64,000 nucleotides of DNA from Clostridia bacterium (GCA_017560255.1 JAFYOI010000008.1:143294-207293); one strand, 5' to 3'; positions 51,705-62,267 are shown, numbered from the stretch's first letter. Notes: generated from the letters alone by a model not told the origin. Program-made: numbers and translations.

Positions 51705-53216
51705 ATGCTTACACAGGAATGGAAACGCCTCAAAAGTGGAACGGATATCAGAGGAGTTGCGGTTGAAACTCCCGGTAGCGAAGTTACCTTGACCGATGAC
51801 GTCGTTGCAAGAATTGCTTGTGGTTTTGCGAAATGGCTTTCGGCAAAGAAACAGAAAAACGTTACCGAACTTAAAATTTCAATCGGTCACGATTCACGAA
51901 TTTCTGCTGACAGAGTGCGTGAAGCGGCTGCAAACTCGCTTTACGATATGGGTGTCACAGTCTTTGATTGTATGCTTTCATCCACTCCGGCAATGTTTAT
52001 GACAACCGTTGAACTCGGTTGCGACGGTGCAATTGAAATTACTGCAAGTCACCATCCCTTTGACAGAAATGGTCTTAAATTCTTCACAAGAGAGGGTGGA
52101 CTTGATTCGCAGGATATATCCGACATCCTTCTCTATGCGCAGGAGAATGACTTCAATTTGGATGAGTGCGGAGTAATTGTCGGTGCGGCTTATATGAGCA
52201 TTTATTGCAAACGTCTGCGTGAGATGATTTGCAGAGAGATCAATGATGAAAATGACTACGAGCAGCCCCTCAAGGGTCTTAAAATCGTTGTTGACGCAGG
52301 TAATGGTGCAGGCGGATTTTACGCTACGGAGGTGCTTGAGCCTCTTGGAGCGGATATAACGGGCAGCCTTTATCTTGAACCCGACGGATATTTCCCGAAC
52401 CATATTCCCAACCCCGAAAACAAAGTGGCTATGCGCAGTATTGTAAAAGCAACCCTTGATAACGGTGCTGACCTCGGTATTATTTTTGATACCGATGTTG
52501 ACAGAGCAGGCTGTGTTGACAAAAACGGCAAGGAGATTAACCGAAACGCTCTTGTTGCCCTTGCATCTGTAATTGCGCTTGAAAACAATGCGGGCGGTAC
52601 GATTGTAACCGACAGCATCACTTCAAGCGGACTCAAAGAATTTATTGAGAAAGACCTCGGCGGTAAACATCACCGCTTCAAGAGAGGTTACAGAAAGGTT
52701 ATAAACGAATCCTTGCGCCTTAATGCCGAGGGTATAAACTCTCCGCTTGCGATTGAAACGTCGGGTCATGCGGCTTTCCGTGATAACTATTTCCTTGATG
52801 ACGGCGCGTACCTCATCACAAAAATCGTAATTAAAACCGCACTTATGGTAAAACAGGGTAAGACGGTGGGCGACCTTATTTCAACCCTCAGACAGCCTCT
52901 TGAAAATACTGAAGTGAGAATGAACATTCTTGCACCGGATTTCGCCGAATACGGCAACATGGTGATTGAAAAACTCAAAGAGTATGCGCAGCAGAGGGGA
53001 TTGCCCCTTGCGCCCGAAAATTACGAAGGCGTGCGAATTGAAACTCAGGGCGGGTGGATGCTCCTTCGCCTCAGCGTTCACGACCCGATAATGCCGCTTA
53101 ATATCGAAAGTGATTACAAGGGCGGAGTCAAAGAACTTGCGGCTGAATTATATGAATTTATAAAGGACTTTGACGGTGTCGATTCGTCGGCACTCAAAGC
53201 GATGATCAGCGAATAA
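51705..53216 (+). CDS. Divergent alpha-D-phosphohexomutase
   Basis: A 503-residue member of the phosphomannomutase/phosphoglucomutase superfamily. The start LKSGTDIRGVAV, metal loop DTDVDRAG and AIETSGHAAFRDN sugar loop are clear. Two key loops deviate: the phosphoserine loop is ITASHHP (Ser115) instead of ASHNP, and the C-terminal RxSGTEP phosphate loop is replaced by MLLRLSVHDPIMPLNIES. The same variants occur in some plant and bacterial homologs, so activity is likely but specificity may differ. ATG 51705 follows GGGGGAATG. Confidence 0.85.
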   Translation: MLTQEWKRLKSGTDIRGVAVETPGSEVTLTDDVVARIACGFAKWLSAKKQKNVTELKISIGHDSRISADRVREAAANSLYDMGVTVFDCMLSSTPAMFMTTVELGCDGAIEITASHHPFDRNGLKFFTREGGLDSQDISDILLYAQENDFNLDECGVIVGAAYMSIYCKRLREMICREINDENDYEQPLKGLKIVVDAGNGAGGFYATEVLEPLGADITGSLYLEPDGYFPNHIPNPENKVAMRSIVKATLDNGADLGIIFDTDVDRAGCVDKNGKEINRNALVALASVIALENNAGGTIVTDSITSSGLKEFIEKDLGGKHHRFKRGYRKVINESLRLNAEGINSPLAIETSGHAAFRDNYFLDDGAYLITKIVIKTALMVKQGKTVGDLISTLRQPLENTEVRMNILAPDFAEYGNMVIEKLKEYAQQRGLPLAPENYEGVRIETQGGWMLLRLSVHDPIMPLNIESDYKGGVKELAAELYEFIKDFDGVDSSALKAMISE

Positions 53217-53237
53217 TTTATAAAAGGATTTGATATA

Positions 53238-56200
53238 ATGCTCAGACTCGTTGTCGGTCGTGCGGGAAGTGGAAAAACAAAATATGTTGAACAGGAGTTT
53301 ACCTCCCGTGTAAAAAGCGGAGACAATGGGCTTGTTCTTATTGTGCCCGAACAGTTCTCTTTTGAGTGTGAGCGTATGTTTCTGCGCAATCTCTCCGCCG
53401 CACAGGCGCGTAATATCGACGTTCTCAGTTTTACGCGTATGGCTGACCGATTGATTGATGCCTGTGGTTATAGTGCAAGTTTCCTCGACAAGGGAAAACA
53501 GGCGGTTGCTATGAGTATCGCATTGTTGTCAGTTGAGGATGAGTTGGAAGTTTACAAAAACCGCGACGGAAAACTTGATTTTCTCAATGAACTCGTCGTC
53601 TTTATGGGTGAACTTAAACACAACTGTGTTACTCCTGAAGCGCTTGTGGAGGCATCAACGCTTGTCAGAGGAGAAATGCTGCGAAAAAAACTCCGTGATG
53701 CAAGCATTATTTTGCGCGCGTATTCTGCAGTTGAGTCGGATATTTTTTATGATTCGCAGGATAAACTTGATATTCTCTACAATCTTGTTTTAAAGACGGG
53801 GTATTTTAAAGGAAAGACCGTTGCCATTGATTCGTTCAAAGGTTTCACCGAGCAGGAAATGAGGGTGATCGGTCTTATCGCAGAGCAGGCGGACGAACTT
53901 TTTATAACTCTTTGTTGTGAAAATGCCGTGGGAGGAAACAGCGAGTTTTCCCTTTTCGGTTGTGTTGAGCGTACTGCAAAAAATCTTATTGAACTTGCAA
54001 AGCGTTGCAATGTAAAAATTGCAAATCCCGTTGTACTTTCCGATTCTCCGCGTTTTTGCAATGAGGAACTGAAAACGCTTGAACAAAACGTGTTCCGTTC
54101 TACCCGTGAAAAGTTTGACGATGAGTGCAGAAACGTTGAGGTATGCCACGCGCGTGATATTTACGAGGAGTGCGACTGGGTTGCGCGCAGGATAAAGAAA
54201 CTTCTGCGCGAGGAGAAAATGAGAGCGAGGGAAATTGCCGTAATTTATCGCAACGATGATTATGCGCAGCCTTTGGCAGATGCGCTCAGACGTTGTGAAA
54301 TTCCCGTTTTTGAGGATGCGCGTCAGCCTCTCTCAATTCAGCCTTTGCTTGTTTTTATAAAGCATCTTTTCTCCGTTGTGAGAAGTGGATATAATTCGGA
54401 AGAAATTTTTAAATATCTTAAAAGCGGTCTTGCGGGAGTTGACGTTGAGCAGGTGGCGACGCTTGAAAACTACGTCTATACGTGGCGCATTTCGGGCAGT
54501 GACTGGAAAAAAGAATGGACGGGAAACCCGCGCGGATACGAGGAAGAAAGCGAAACGGACAAGAAAAATCTTGCTCGTATCAACTCTTTGCGTGAAAAGG
54601 TTGTTTCTCCGCTTAAAAACTTTTCTTATAAATGTAAGGATGGCGGCGCGCTTGAAATTTCAACCGCTATCTTTGAACTTTTCCGTGAGATTGACGTGAG
54701 AGGTTCTTTGCATCGTTTTGCACTCTCACTTCAGGCGCAGGGGGAAACTGTGCTTGCCGATGAGCAGGAACTTGCGTGGAAGTTTGTTATGCAAACTCTC
54801 GACGATATGGTTAAAATGTTGTCGGGCAAAAAGATTAATCTTGAAACTTATGCAAGACTTTTTGAGTTTATCGTTAATTCGTCCGATTTTGGACGCTTGC
54901 CGTCGGGACTTGATGAAGTTGAACTTGGTAATGCCGACAGAATAAGAACCGTAAATCCCAGAGTGGTTTTCGTAATCGGTCTTAATGACGGACAGTTCCC
55001 CAAAGCAAGTGCGCAGGGTGTAATCCTCAGTGATTTTGAACGTAAGGAACTATCCCGCCTTGGCACAAATCTTGTTGACGACGGAGAATATACGATTGCA
55101 GAGGAACGCTTCCTCGCTTACTCTGCGCTTTGTTGTGCGCGTGAAAAAGTTTATGCATCATATTCAAAAGCAAGTGTGGGTGGAGAGAAAATGTCACCCT
55201 CCGAAGCGATTGCACAGATAAAATCGGTTTTCCCGACTCTTGTTGTAAAATCCTGTGCTGAAGCGGACGAAGTAGAATACGTATGCTGTGAGGATTCCGC
55301 GTTCGGTTTGCTCGCTGAAAAGTGGACGGATAACGATGAAATGTCGGCAGTGCTAAAAAAAGTCTTTTCGAAAAACGAAAAATACGCGCCCGTTCTTTCC
55401 GTTCTTGAAAGAGTGAGTGAGAAGCGTGAATTTGCATTTGAAAACCCCGAAGTGTCAAGGCGACTTTTCGGAGATAATGTCTATATCTCCGCGTCAAAAG
55501 CGGAGGCGTTCCATAAGTGCCGCTTTGCATATTTCTGCAAATTTGGCTTGAATGTCAAGAAACGCACCGTTGCTGAACTTGACCTTATGAAGTCGGGGCT
55601 TGCCGTTCATTACGTAATGGAGCATTTGCTCAGACGCTACGGCAAAGATGGACTGATTAGCGCATCGGCAAATGAAATCGACTGCGCGATTGACGGGTTT
55701 ATGGACGATTACCTTGAAGAATTTATGGCGGGTAAGCAGGAGAAAACGGGCAGATTTATGTACCTTTTCAAGCGCCTTAAGGTAATAATCAAATCCGTTG
55801 TGGACAGAACTGTTGCGGAGTTTTCGCAGAGTGAATTTGAGTTTGTTGCTTTTGAACTTAAAATTGCACGTGACGGAGAAATCGAACCGCTGAAACTGCC
55901 TCTTTCCGACGGCGGTTTTGTCAGCGTGCATGGCAGTGTTGACCGTGTTGATACTCTTTCAACTGCGGACGGCACTTACGTGAGGGTTGTCGATTACAAA
56001 ACGGGTACGAAGAAGTTTAAACTTTCGGACATCTTGAAGGGTGTCAATATGCAGATGCTTATTTATCTTGACTGTATCTGCAAAAACGGTGCGCACAAAT
56101 TTGCCGACCCGTTGCCCGCGGGTGTACTCTATATGCCGTCAAAACGTGAATTTGATAAATATTCGGGCAAGGACACGGTGGTAAAGGAAGTAAAGAGTCG

Positions 56201-56576
56201 TATGGAGGGCATAGTTATCGATAACCTCAACGTGCTCAACGCTATGGAAAAGGGAGTAAACGGAATCTTCCTGCCCGTCCGTTACGATGAAAAGACGGGA
56301 CTGTTGAAAGAAAATTTCATCAGCGCCGCGCATTTTGGAAAACTTTTCACACGTATTGAAGAAACTCTTGTTGAGATGGGTGAACTTCTCCATAAAGGCA
56401 ATATTGAGGCCCATCCTCTTGCAGCAAAAAATGATACTTTACCGTGCGAGTATTGTGACTATAAGAGCGTTTGTCTGAGCGACGGCAAGAGCGTTAACGA
56501 ACTTGTGTCAATGACAAACGATAAAGTGTTTGAAATATTGGACGGAGGTGAGAACAGTGGCGGTAAAATGGACTGA
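53238..56576 (+). CDS. addB: ATP-dependent helicase/nuclease subunit AddB
   Basis: Partner of AddA in double-strand-break processing and recombination. The 1112-residue protein has Walker A GRAGSGKT at residues 7-14, an inactive helicase core, a RecB-type nuclease motif VVDYKTG and the four iron-sulfur cysteines: Cys761 (FHKCRF) and Cys1070, 1073 and 1079 (CEYCDYKSVC). Length is normal. ATG 53238 follows AAAAGGA. It overlaps addA by 20 bases. Confidence 0.95.
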   Translation: MLRLVVGRAGSGKTKYVEQEFTSRVKSGDNGLVLIVPEQFSFECERMFLRNLSAAQARNIDVLSFTRMADRLIDACGYSASFLDKGKQAVAMSIALLSVEDELEVYKNRDGKLDFLNELVVFMGELKHNCVTPEALVEASTLVRGEMLRKKLRDASIILRAYSAVESDIFYDSQDKLDILYNLVLKTGYFKGKTVAIDSFKGFTEQEMRVIGLIAEQADELFITLCCENAVGGNSEFSLFGCVERTAKNLIELAKRCNVKIANPVVLSDSPRFCNEELKTLEQNVFRSTREKFDDECRNVEVCHARDIYEECDWVARRIKKLLREEKMRAREIAVIYRNDDYAQPLADALRRCEIPVFEDARQPLSIQPLLVFIKHLFSVVRSGYNSEEIFKYLKSGLAGVDVEQVATLENYVYTWRISGSDWKKEWTGNPRGYEEESETDKKNLARINSLREKVVSPLKNFSYKCKDGGALEISTAIFELFREIDVRGSLHRFALSLQAQGETVLADEQELAWKFVMQTLDDMVKMLSGKKINLETYARLFEFIVNSSDFGRLPSGLDEVELGNADRIRTVNPRVVFVIGLNDGQFPKASAQGVILSDFERKELSRLGTNLVDDGEYTIAEERFLAYSALCCAREKVYASYSKASVGGEKMSPSEAIAQIKSVFPTLVVKSCAEADEVEYVCCEDSAFGLLAEKWTDNDEMSAVLKKVFSKNEKYAPVLSVLERVSEKREFAFENPEVSRRLFGDNVYISASKAEAFHKCRFAYFCKFGLNVKKRTVAELDLMKSGLAVHYVMEHLLRRYGKDGLISASANEIDCAIDGFMDDYLEEFMAGKQEKTGRFMYLFKRLKVIIKSVVDRTVAEFSQSEFEFVAFELKIARDGEIEPLKLPLSDGGFVSVHGSVDRVDTLSTADGTYVRVVDYKTGTKKFKLSDILKGVNMQMLIYLDCICKNGAHKFADPLPAGVLYMPSKREFDKYSGKDTVVKEVKSRMEGIVIDNLNVLNAMEKGVNGIFLPVRYDEKTGLLKENFISAAHFGKLFTRIEETLVEMGELLHKGNIEAHPLAAKNDTLPCEYCDYKSVCLSDGKSVNELVSMTNDKVFEILDGGENSGGKMD

Positions 56577-59500
56577 TGCGCAGCAATATGCGATTACTTC
56601 GCGTGGCGGTACGGTGCTTGTCAGTGCGGCGGCAGGTTCGGGTAAAACCGCTGTTCTCGTAGAAAGAATAATCCGCAGAATTGTTGATAAAGAAAATCCT
56701 TGTGACGTGGACGAATTGCTTGTTGTAACGTTTGCAAAGGATGCGGCGGCGGAGATGAGAGAGCGTATTTACGCGCGTCTCGGAGAGATGATTGAAAAGA
56801 ATCCCGATGATGTATCACTTGTACGTCAGCAACTGATTTTGCCGCGCGCAAAAATCTGTACGATAGACAGTTTCTGCGGTGACGTTGTACGTGAAAACGC
56901 GACCTTGCTCGGAGTATCGCGTGACTATAAGGTTGTAACGGGTAATCAGTATGAAAATTATAAATCGGTTGCAGTCAAGATGGCGCTTGATGAGATGTAT
57001 AATGCTATGCCAGAGGGCTTTTCAAACCTCGTTGAACTTGTTTCGTCGGGGCGTAGTGACGCGGCACTTGAGAAAACAGTGCTTGCAATTTATCAGGATG
57101 TAAACGCTTATCCCAATCCCGAAGCGCAACTTGACAAAATGCGCGAAATGTACCGTTGTGAAATTCCCGCTGAAAAAACGGTGTGGGGCAGGGCAATTAT
57201 GCCCTATTGCCGAAGCGGCATAGAGTATCATATTGAAAAGTACGAAGGTATAATATCGCAGATGAGTTTTGATTCGGTGTACGAGCCGTATTGCGTTTTT
57301 GCACGTGAGGAGGCCAACAGGCTTCGCACGGTCAGCGATAATCTTGAAAATATGACTTGGGATGAGGCGGTCAGCGCTATAAGTTCGTTTGAATTTGCAA
57401 CTTTGCCGTCTGTCAAGGGAATGTCAAGGGACGAACTTAAAAAGGCTCTTACTGCGGTGAGAAAGGGTTGTAAAGATGAACTCAAATTGTTCAGTGAGAA
57501 GTATTTTTGTGTTTCCGCCGAACAGTTTGACGACGACAGGCGCGCGTGTCTGCCAATAGTAAACGCGCTCGTTGAAACCGTAAAAACTTTTATAATAAAA
57601 CTTGACGAACTGATGAAAAGGGACAACGTGCTTGGATTTTCGGACATTCAGCATCTTGCCGTAAAATTGCTTTGCGATTATAACGGCGGGCAGTATAAGA
57701 AAACCGCCGCTGCAAAGGAACTTTCCGAGCGCTTCTCGGAGATTTTCATTGACGAGTATCAGGACGTAAACGCAGTTCAGCATATGATATTTTCCTGTGT
57801 TTCAAGGGATGATAAAAACATATTTATGGTTGGCGACGTAAAGCAGAGTATCTATGCTTTTCGTCAGGCTATGCCAGAAATTTTCCTTGGCATGAGAAAC
57901 GAGTTTTCGGTTTATGACGGTGCGACCTATCCCGCAAAAATTATCCTTGACCGAAATTTCCGTAGCGGAAGTGACGTGATTGATACAGTAAACTTCTGCT
58001 TCCGTATGCTTATGTCGGAACAGACGGGCGGAATTGCCTATGATGGTGAGGACGAGTTGGTCGTTCAGGATGATTACGAAGTTGGAAAACAGGCAGAGTT
58101 CGACATCGTTACTCTCAATGAGGAATTGAGCACCGATTTTGCCGAGGCAACTTTTATTGCTGACAGAATAAAGAACATCGTTGACAGCGGTGAACTCGTA
58201 ACTATGAAAGACGGTTCAACTCGCCCTATAAGATACGGCGATTTCTGTATTCTTTTACGCAGTGCAAAATCCCATGCTGATAATTACACGTCTGTTCTGA
58301 AATCGCATGGCATAAATGCAACGTATGAACTGTCCGGTGATTTCTTCTCCTGTGAAGAAATACGGATGATAATTTCTCTGCTCAGGGTTATTGATAATCC
58401 GCTTCTTGACGTTGATCTACTCAGCGTTATGTTTTCCGCGTTTTACGGTTTTACGCCCGATGACGTTGCAAAAATGAGAATGGATTACCGAAATTCTTCG
58501 CTCTATACCGCCGTTTGTGCTTTTGCAAGAAGTGGAGATGAGCGATGCAAAAAGTTTGTTGACGACCTTGCCGCTTACAGAGTTCTTGCGGGTACTGTCA
58601 CAAGTGACGAACTGATAAGGAGAATTTATAAAACAACTTCAATTTCATCAATCTGTCGTGCTATGGGTAACAGCGAGCAGAGGCGCGCAAATCTTATGCT
58701 TCTTATGAACTATGCGCAAGGATTCGAAAGCAATGGCTTCAGAGGTCTTTCCGCGTTTATTCGTTTTATGGAGCAACTGGAGGAGGGCGAAAACAAAGTT
58801 GAGTCCTCTTTTGACAGTGCGTCGCTTGACAATGCGGTCAGAGTAACGACTATCCATAAATCAAAGGGTCTTGAATTCCCGTATTGTATAATTGCAGGAC
58901 TCGGCAGGACGTTTAACCGTCAACCGATAAACTTCGGACCGATTACACACTCAAAACTCGGAGTTGGTTTTAATCTTCGTGACGTTGAAACTCTGAGCGA
59001 ATATAATACTGTTCAGAGGGCGGTTGTACGCCAGATGATCGTAAACGACGATATGGCGGAACAACTTCGCGTTTTGTACGTTGCTATGACAAGAGCAAAA
59101 GAAAAACTTATCCTTGTCACAAGTGCCCGCGACCCTGAAGCACTTATTGAAAAATGCAGTGGTATGCAGTGCGGTGAAAAGATACGCGACTTCGTTGTTT
59201 ATTCTGCAAGCAATACCGCCGAATTACTGCTTTATTGTCTGCTTTCTTCACCCACCGCAAAATTCTGCAGATATTTTTCCAACGTCAGTGATATTACGGA
59301 GGAGGGCACTGAGGCGTTTGCAATAAACGTCATAACCGGTGTTGAACTGCATACGGATGAAACGGAAACCAATGCGGAAAGTGAAAAAATTCAGATTTCC
59401 GCAGAACTTGAAAAAGCGGTAAGGGAAAGAATAGAATATAAATATCCGTATATGGCGCTTTCGAAAACAGTTTCAAAAACAACCGCATCAAATTTGAAGG

Positions 59501-60069
59501 CGTCCGCACTCAATGAGGAGTTTTTCGCTTCCGATATTCCTGCTTTTATGAGTAAGGGCGGATTGACTGCAGCGCAGAGGGGAACTGCAACGCACAGATT
59601 TTTGCAGTGTTGCGATTATTCCTGCGCGGATAATCTGAGCGCGGAAGCGGACAGGCTTGTGGAGAGCGGCAAGATGACGCGCGAACAGGCGGATGCGATT
59701 GATTACCGCTTGGTCGAAAAGTTCTTTGAAAGTGATTTGTATAGCAGGATTTCACGTTCCTCCAACGTTCAGCGTGAGTATAATTTTGCTGTAAATGTTT
59801 CCGCCTGCGACCTTGACCCCGAACTGCCGAAAGAGTTTGCCGATGAACTCGTTATGGTTCAGGGTGCGGTTGACTGCTTCTTTGAGGAGGACGGCGAAAT
59901 TGTGATTGTCGACTATAAAACCGATAGGATAAAGTCTGAGGATGAACTTCGCGCCCGCTATACTTCTCAACTTAAAATGTACCTTTCCGCTGTTGAACAG
60001 TGTACGGAAAAACGTGTCAAGCAGTGTGTTTTGTATTCGTTTACGCTTGGAAGAAGCGTTGAGATTTAA
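56557..60069 (+). CDS. addA: ATP-dependent helicase/nuclease subunit AddA
   Basis: UvrD-type helicase with a C-terminal nuclease, 1170 residues. Motif I is SAAAGSGKTAVL near residue 24-35, motif II IDEYQDVNAVQ, motif III GDVKQSIYAFR, motif V VTTIHKSKGLEFP and motif VI VAMTRAKEKL; the nuclease site is VIVDYKTDR. All are intact. The start is GTG 56557, 6 bases after GGAGGTG and inside the end of addB, showing translational coupling. Confidence 0.96.
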   Translation: MAVKWTDAQQYAITSRGGTVLVSAAAGSGKTAVLVERIIRRIVDKENPCDVDELLVVTFAKDAAAEMRERIYARLGEMIEKNPDDVSLVRQQLILPRAKICTIDSFCGDVVRENATLLGVSRDYKVVTGNQYENYKSVAVKMALDEMYNAMPEGFSNLVELVSSGRSDAALEKTVLAIYQDVNAYPNPEAQLDKMREMYRCEIPAEKTVWGRAIMPYCRSGIEYHIEKYEGIISQMSFDSVYEPYCVFAREEANRLRTVSDNLENMTWDEAVSAISSFEFATLPSVKGMSRDELKKALTAVRKGCKDELKLFSEKYFCVSAEQFDDDRRACLPIVNALVETVKTFIIKLDELMKRDNVLGFSDIQHLAVKLLCDYNGGQYKKTAAAKELSERFSEIFIDEYQDVNAVQHMIFSCVSRDDKNIFMVGDVKQSIYAFRQAMPEIFLGMRNEFSVYDGATYPAKIILDRNFRSGSDVIDTVNFCFRMLMSEQTGGIAYDGEDELVVQDDYEVGKQAEFDIVTLNEELSTDFAEATFIADRIKNIVDSGELVTMKDGSTRPIRYGDFCILLRSAKSHADNYTSVLKSHGINATYELSGDFFSCEEIRMIISLLRVIDNPLLDVDLLSVMFSAFYGFTPDDVAKMRMDYRNSSLYTAVCAFARSGDERCKKFVDDLAAYRVLAGTVTSDELIRRIYKTTSISSICRAMGNSEQRRANLMLLMNYAQGFESNGFRGLSAFIRFMEQLEEGENKVESSFDSASLDNAVRVTTIHKSKGLEFPYCIIAGLGRTFNRQPINFGPITHSKLGVGFNLRDVETLSEYNTVQRAVVRQMIVNDDMAEQLRVLYVAMTRAKEKLILVTSARDPEALIEKCSGMQCGEKIRDFVVYSASNTAELLLYCLLSSPTAKFCRYFSNVSDITEEGTEAFAINVITGVELHTDETETNAESEKIQISAELEKAVRERIEYKYPYMALSKTVSKTTASNLKASALNEEFFASDIPAFMSKGGLTAAQRGTATHRFLQCCDYSCADNLSAEADRLVESGKMTREQADAIDYRLVEKFFESDLYSRISRSSNVQREYNFAVNVSACDLDPELPKEFADELVMVQGAVDCFFEEDGEIVIVDYKTDRIKSEDELRARYTSQLKMYLSAVEQCTEKRVKQCVLYSFTLGRSVEI

Positions 60070-60091
60070 AAAAATAAAATTGGGTATTGCA

Positions 60092-60120
60092 TTTTTGAAA
60101 ATAATATGCTAAAATATCTC
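60092..60120 (+). promoter_or_regulatory. Promoter of rpmE
   Basis: TTGCAT, 17-base spacer, TAAAAT, about 42 bases before ATG 60157. Confidence 0.6.
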
Positions 60121-60156
60121 CCGATATAGTGTTTTTGCCAAAGAGGTGACAAGATA

Positions 60157-60366
60157 ATGAAAAATGGTATTCATCCGAACTACGAGGTTACAGAGATCAA
60201 ATGTGCCTGCGGAAATGTAATTGAAACCCGCTCTACAAAGAGCAATTTGCGCGTTGATATTTGCTCCAAGTGTCATCCGTTCTATACGGGCAAGCAGAAG
60301 CTTGTAGATACAGGCGGACGTGTTGATAGATTCAACAAGCGTCTTAATTTGCAAAAGAACGGCTAA
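60157..60366 (+). CDS. rpmE: 50S ribosomal protein L31, zinc-binding form
   Basis: Structural protein of the large subunit, 69 residues. The zinc form is shown by CACG (Cys16, Cys18) and CSKC (Cys36, Cys39). ATG 60157 follows AAAGAGGTGA. A short hairpin (AAGGTGGCG/CGTCACCTT) after the stop at 60377-60399 probably terminates it. Confidence 0.96.
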   Translation: MKNGIHPNYEVTEIKCACGNVIETRSTKSNLRVDICSKCHPFYTGKQKLVDTGGRVDRFNKRLNLQKNG

Positions 60367-60375
60367 TTTTGATTT

Positions 60376-60404
60376 TAAGGTGGCGCTTTGCGTCACCTTA
60401 TTTT
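60376..60404 (+). terminator. Probable terminator after rpmE
   Basis: TAAGGTGGCG pairs with CGTCACCTTA (one G-U) around a 4-base loop, followed by TTTTC. Confidence 0.65.
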
Positions 60405-60432
60405 CATATTGTACTGAATGAGGGGGTGCACT

Positions 60433-61053
60433 ATGTCCGACTATATTACAATTAAGAATCAGAGCAGTGATGAGTTCGTTGAAAAACGTTCGCGCTTTAT
60501 CGGGCATATAAAGCCCGTTACAACCCGTGATGAAGCGGAAGCGTTCATCGCGGAGATAAAAAGTAAATATTGGGATGCACGCCACAACGTCTACGCCTAC
60601 GTTCTGCGTGACGGACAGTTTCGTAAGTATTCCGACGACGGTGAGCCGCAAGGGACGGCGGGTGTACCTGTTCTGGAAGTGTTGCTGAAAGAAAACGTAA
60701 CCGATTGCGTCGTTGTTGTGACAAGGTATTTCGGCGGAATATTGCTCGGTACGGGTGGACTTACCCGCGCGTATTCAAAAGCGGCAAGGATAGCGATTGC
60801 TGCGGGAGAAATCAAAAATATGGTGCTGTGCGAAGAAATGAGAATCGCCTGTGATTACAGTTTCTACGGCAAACTCGGTGCATTACTCGGTGAGATGGGC
60901 GCGGTAATTATCAGCACTGATTTTTCCGAGGACGTGGCGGTAACTTTCGCCCTGAAAAAATCAGAAACAGGCAGACTCAATGCAAAACTTATCGATTTGA
61001 GCAATGGGCGTTACAGCGCCGAAAAAATTGGTGAAGAATATTACAGTATATGA
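60433..61053 (+). CDS. YigZ/IMPACT family protein
   Basis: A 206-residue UPF0029-type protein. The N-terminal domain has FVEKRSRFIGHIKPV, WDARHNVYAYVL, FRKYSDDGEPQGTAGVPVLEVL and VVVVTRYFGGILLGTGGLTRAYS; a small C-terminal ferredoxin-like domain follows. IMPACT relatives affect translation control, but the bacterial role is unproven. ATG 60433 follows GAGGGGG; the ATG 5 codons earlier lies on that site. Confidence 0.93.
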   Translation: MSDYITIKNQSSDEFVEKRSRFIGHIKPVTTRDEAEAFIAEIKSKYWDARHNVYAYVLRDGQFRKYSDDGEPQGTAGVPVLEVLLKENVTDCVVVVTRYFGGILLGTGGLTRAYSKAARIAIAAGEIKNMVLCEEMRIACDYSFYGKLGALLGEMGAVIISTDFSEDVAVTFALKKSETGRLNAKLIDLSNGRYSAEKIGEEYYSI

Positions 61054-61056
61054 GTG

Positions 61057-61085
61057 TTGATATTTTTTAAAATTAATGTTAAAAT
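61057..61085 (+). promoter_or_regulatory. Promoter of the InlB-repeat protein gene
   Basis: TTGATA, 17-base spacer, TAAAAT, 23 bases before ATG 61109. Confidence 0.7.
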
Positions 61086-61108
61086 GTTTATAGCAAGGAG
61101 TGATGATT

Positions 61109-62254
61109 ATGAAGTTCTATAAAAAATTTCTTTGTTTTATAATATGTATAGTAATGGTCAGTGTTATGGCTTGCGGCGCGTTTGCGCAGAGTACCGCATC
61201 GCTGAGTATCAACGTTGTGTCGGGTGAATTCTCGATGAGCATCAACGGTGGCAAGAGCAGATTTATGGGCAGTGACTATAACAACTCTTTTGCTGACGTC
61301 GGCACACGTTATACGGTCGTTGCCGAAAATGAGGGTGGATACGATTTCCTTTATTGGAAAAACAGCAATGGTAAGATTCTCAGCACGGACGAGGAGTACA
61401 GTTTTGTCCTCGGCTATGATACAAGCATCGTTGCCGTCTACAATAAACCCTATGCTTCAAGAGGTTACGTAACGTTTATTACTGACTCGAAACAGGAAAT
61501 TTCAAGACAACTTTATTCCTCCACCGTTTCAGCGGATAATATAAGTATCGCCGCTGAATTGTCAAGGCCGGGCTATGTTTTTGAGGGCTGGTCAATCGAC
61601 GGAGTAACCCCCATAGCGTATGAGTTTCTCAGGGAAGCAATCAAAGATGCGCTTGTAAATGGCGACGTAACCGTTACCCCGATTTATACAAAGGATTTTT
61701 CACAGCAGTTCAGCGTTAACGTTACAAACGCACAGGGAAGCGGCAGTTATTATCTGCTCTCAATGGCAACCGTAACCGCTGATGAAACTTCGGGTGGTGC
61801 ACCTTTCCGCTGCTGGCAGAATGCTGACGGCGAGGTTGTAAGTTTTGAAAGAGAATATCGCTTCGCTGTAACAAAGGACGAAACTCTTACCGCAACTTAT
61901 TCTTCCGAGGAAGCGCCGCAGACAGTTGTAAACCGTATCAGCGCTGCTTTTTCCGATTCAACAAGCGTTACGTTCGTTTCTGAAAGAAGTCTTGGCGACG
62001 GACTTGTAAATTTGCAGAGCGGCATTATAATTGTAAACAGTCGTGGTGTTGGTACAAATCCAGATTCTTTTGTCCTCGGCGGTAGTGGAGTGCTCAAAGG
62101 TACAACTTCAAGCACAGATAACAGCGGCACTTATATACTCACAAAAATGAACACAAGCGGGACTTGGTATGCAAGACCGTACGTGATTTATGAGGATGCA
62201 AACGGCGCAACCGTAACCTCTTACGGTGATATCGTTTCCGTTTCAACACTTTAA
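61109..62254 (+). CDS. Secreted protein with divergent InlB B-repeats
   Basis: A 381-residue protein with a Sec signal peptide (cut likely after CGAFAQ). Residues 45-105 and 210-270 are divergent InlB B-repeat-like units, each with a YWKN/CWQN core and a GYDTSIVAVYN or TKDETLTATYSS end. Between them is GYVFEGWSIDGVTPI. The C-terminal 100 residues (VNLQSGIIIVNSRGV... GTWYARPYVIYEDANG) form another beta domain. No anchor, lipobox or LPxTG is seen, so probably released or loosely bound. ATG 61109 follows AAGGAG. Confidence 0.8.
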   Translation: MKFYKKFLCFIICIVMVSVMACGAFAQSTASLSINVVSGEFSMSINGGKSRFMGSDYNNSFADVGTRYTVVAENEGGYDFLYWKNSNGKILSTDEEYSFVLGYDTSIVAVYNKPYASRGYVTFITDSKQEISRQLYSSTVSADNISIAAELSRPGYVFEGWSIDGVTPIAYEFLREAIKDALVNGDVTVTPIYTKDFSQQFSVNVTNAQGSGSYYLLSMATVTADETSGGAPFRCWQNADGEVVSFEREYRFAVTKDETLTATYSSEEAPQTVVNRISAAFSDSTSVTFVSERSLGDGLVNLQSGIIIVNSRGVGTNPDSFVLGGSGVLKGTTSSTDNSGTYILTKMNTSGTWYARPYVIYEDANGATVTSYGDIVSVSTL

Positions 62255-62267
62255 TAAAAAACATAAC

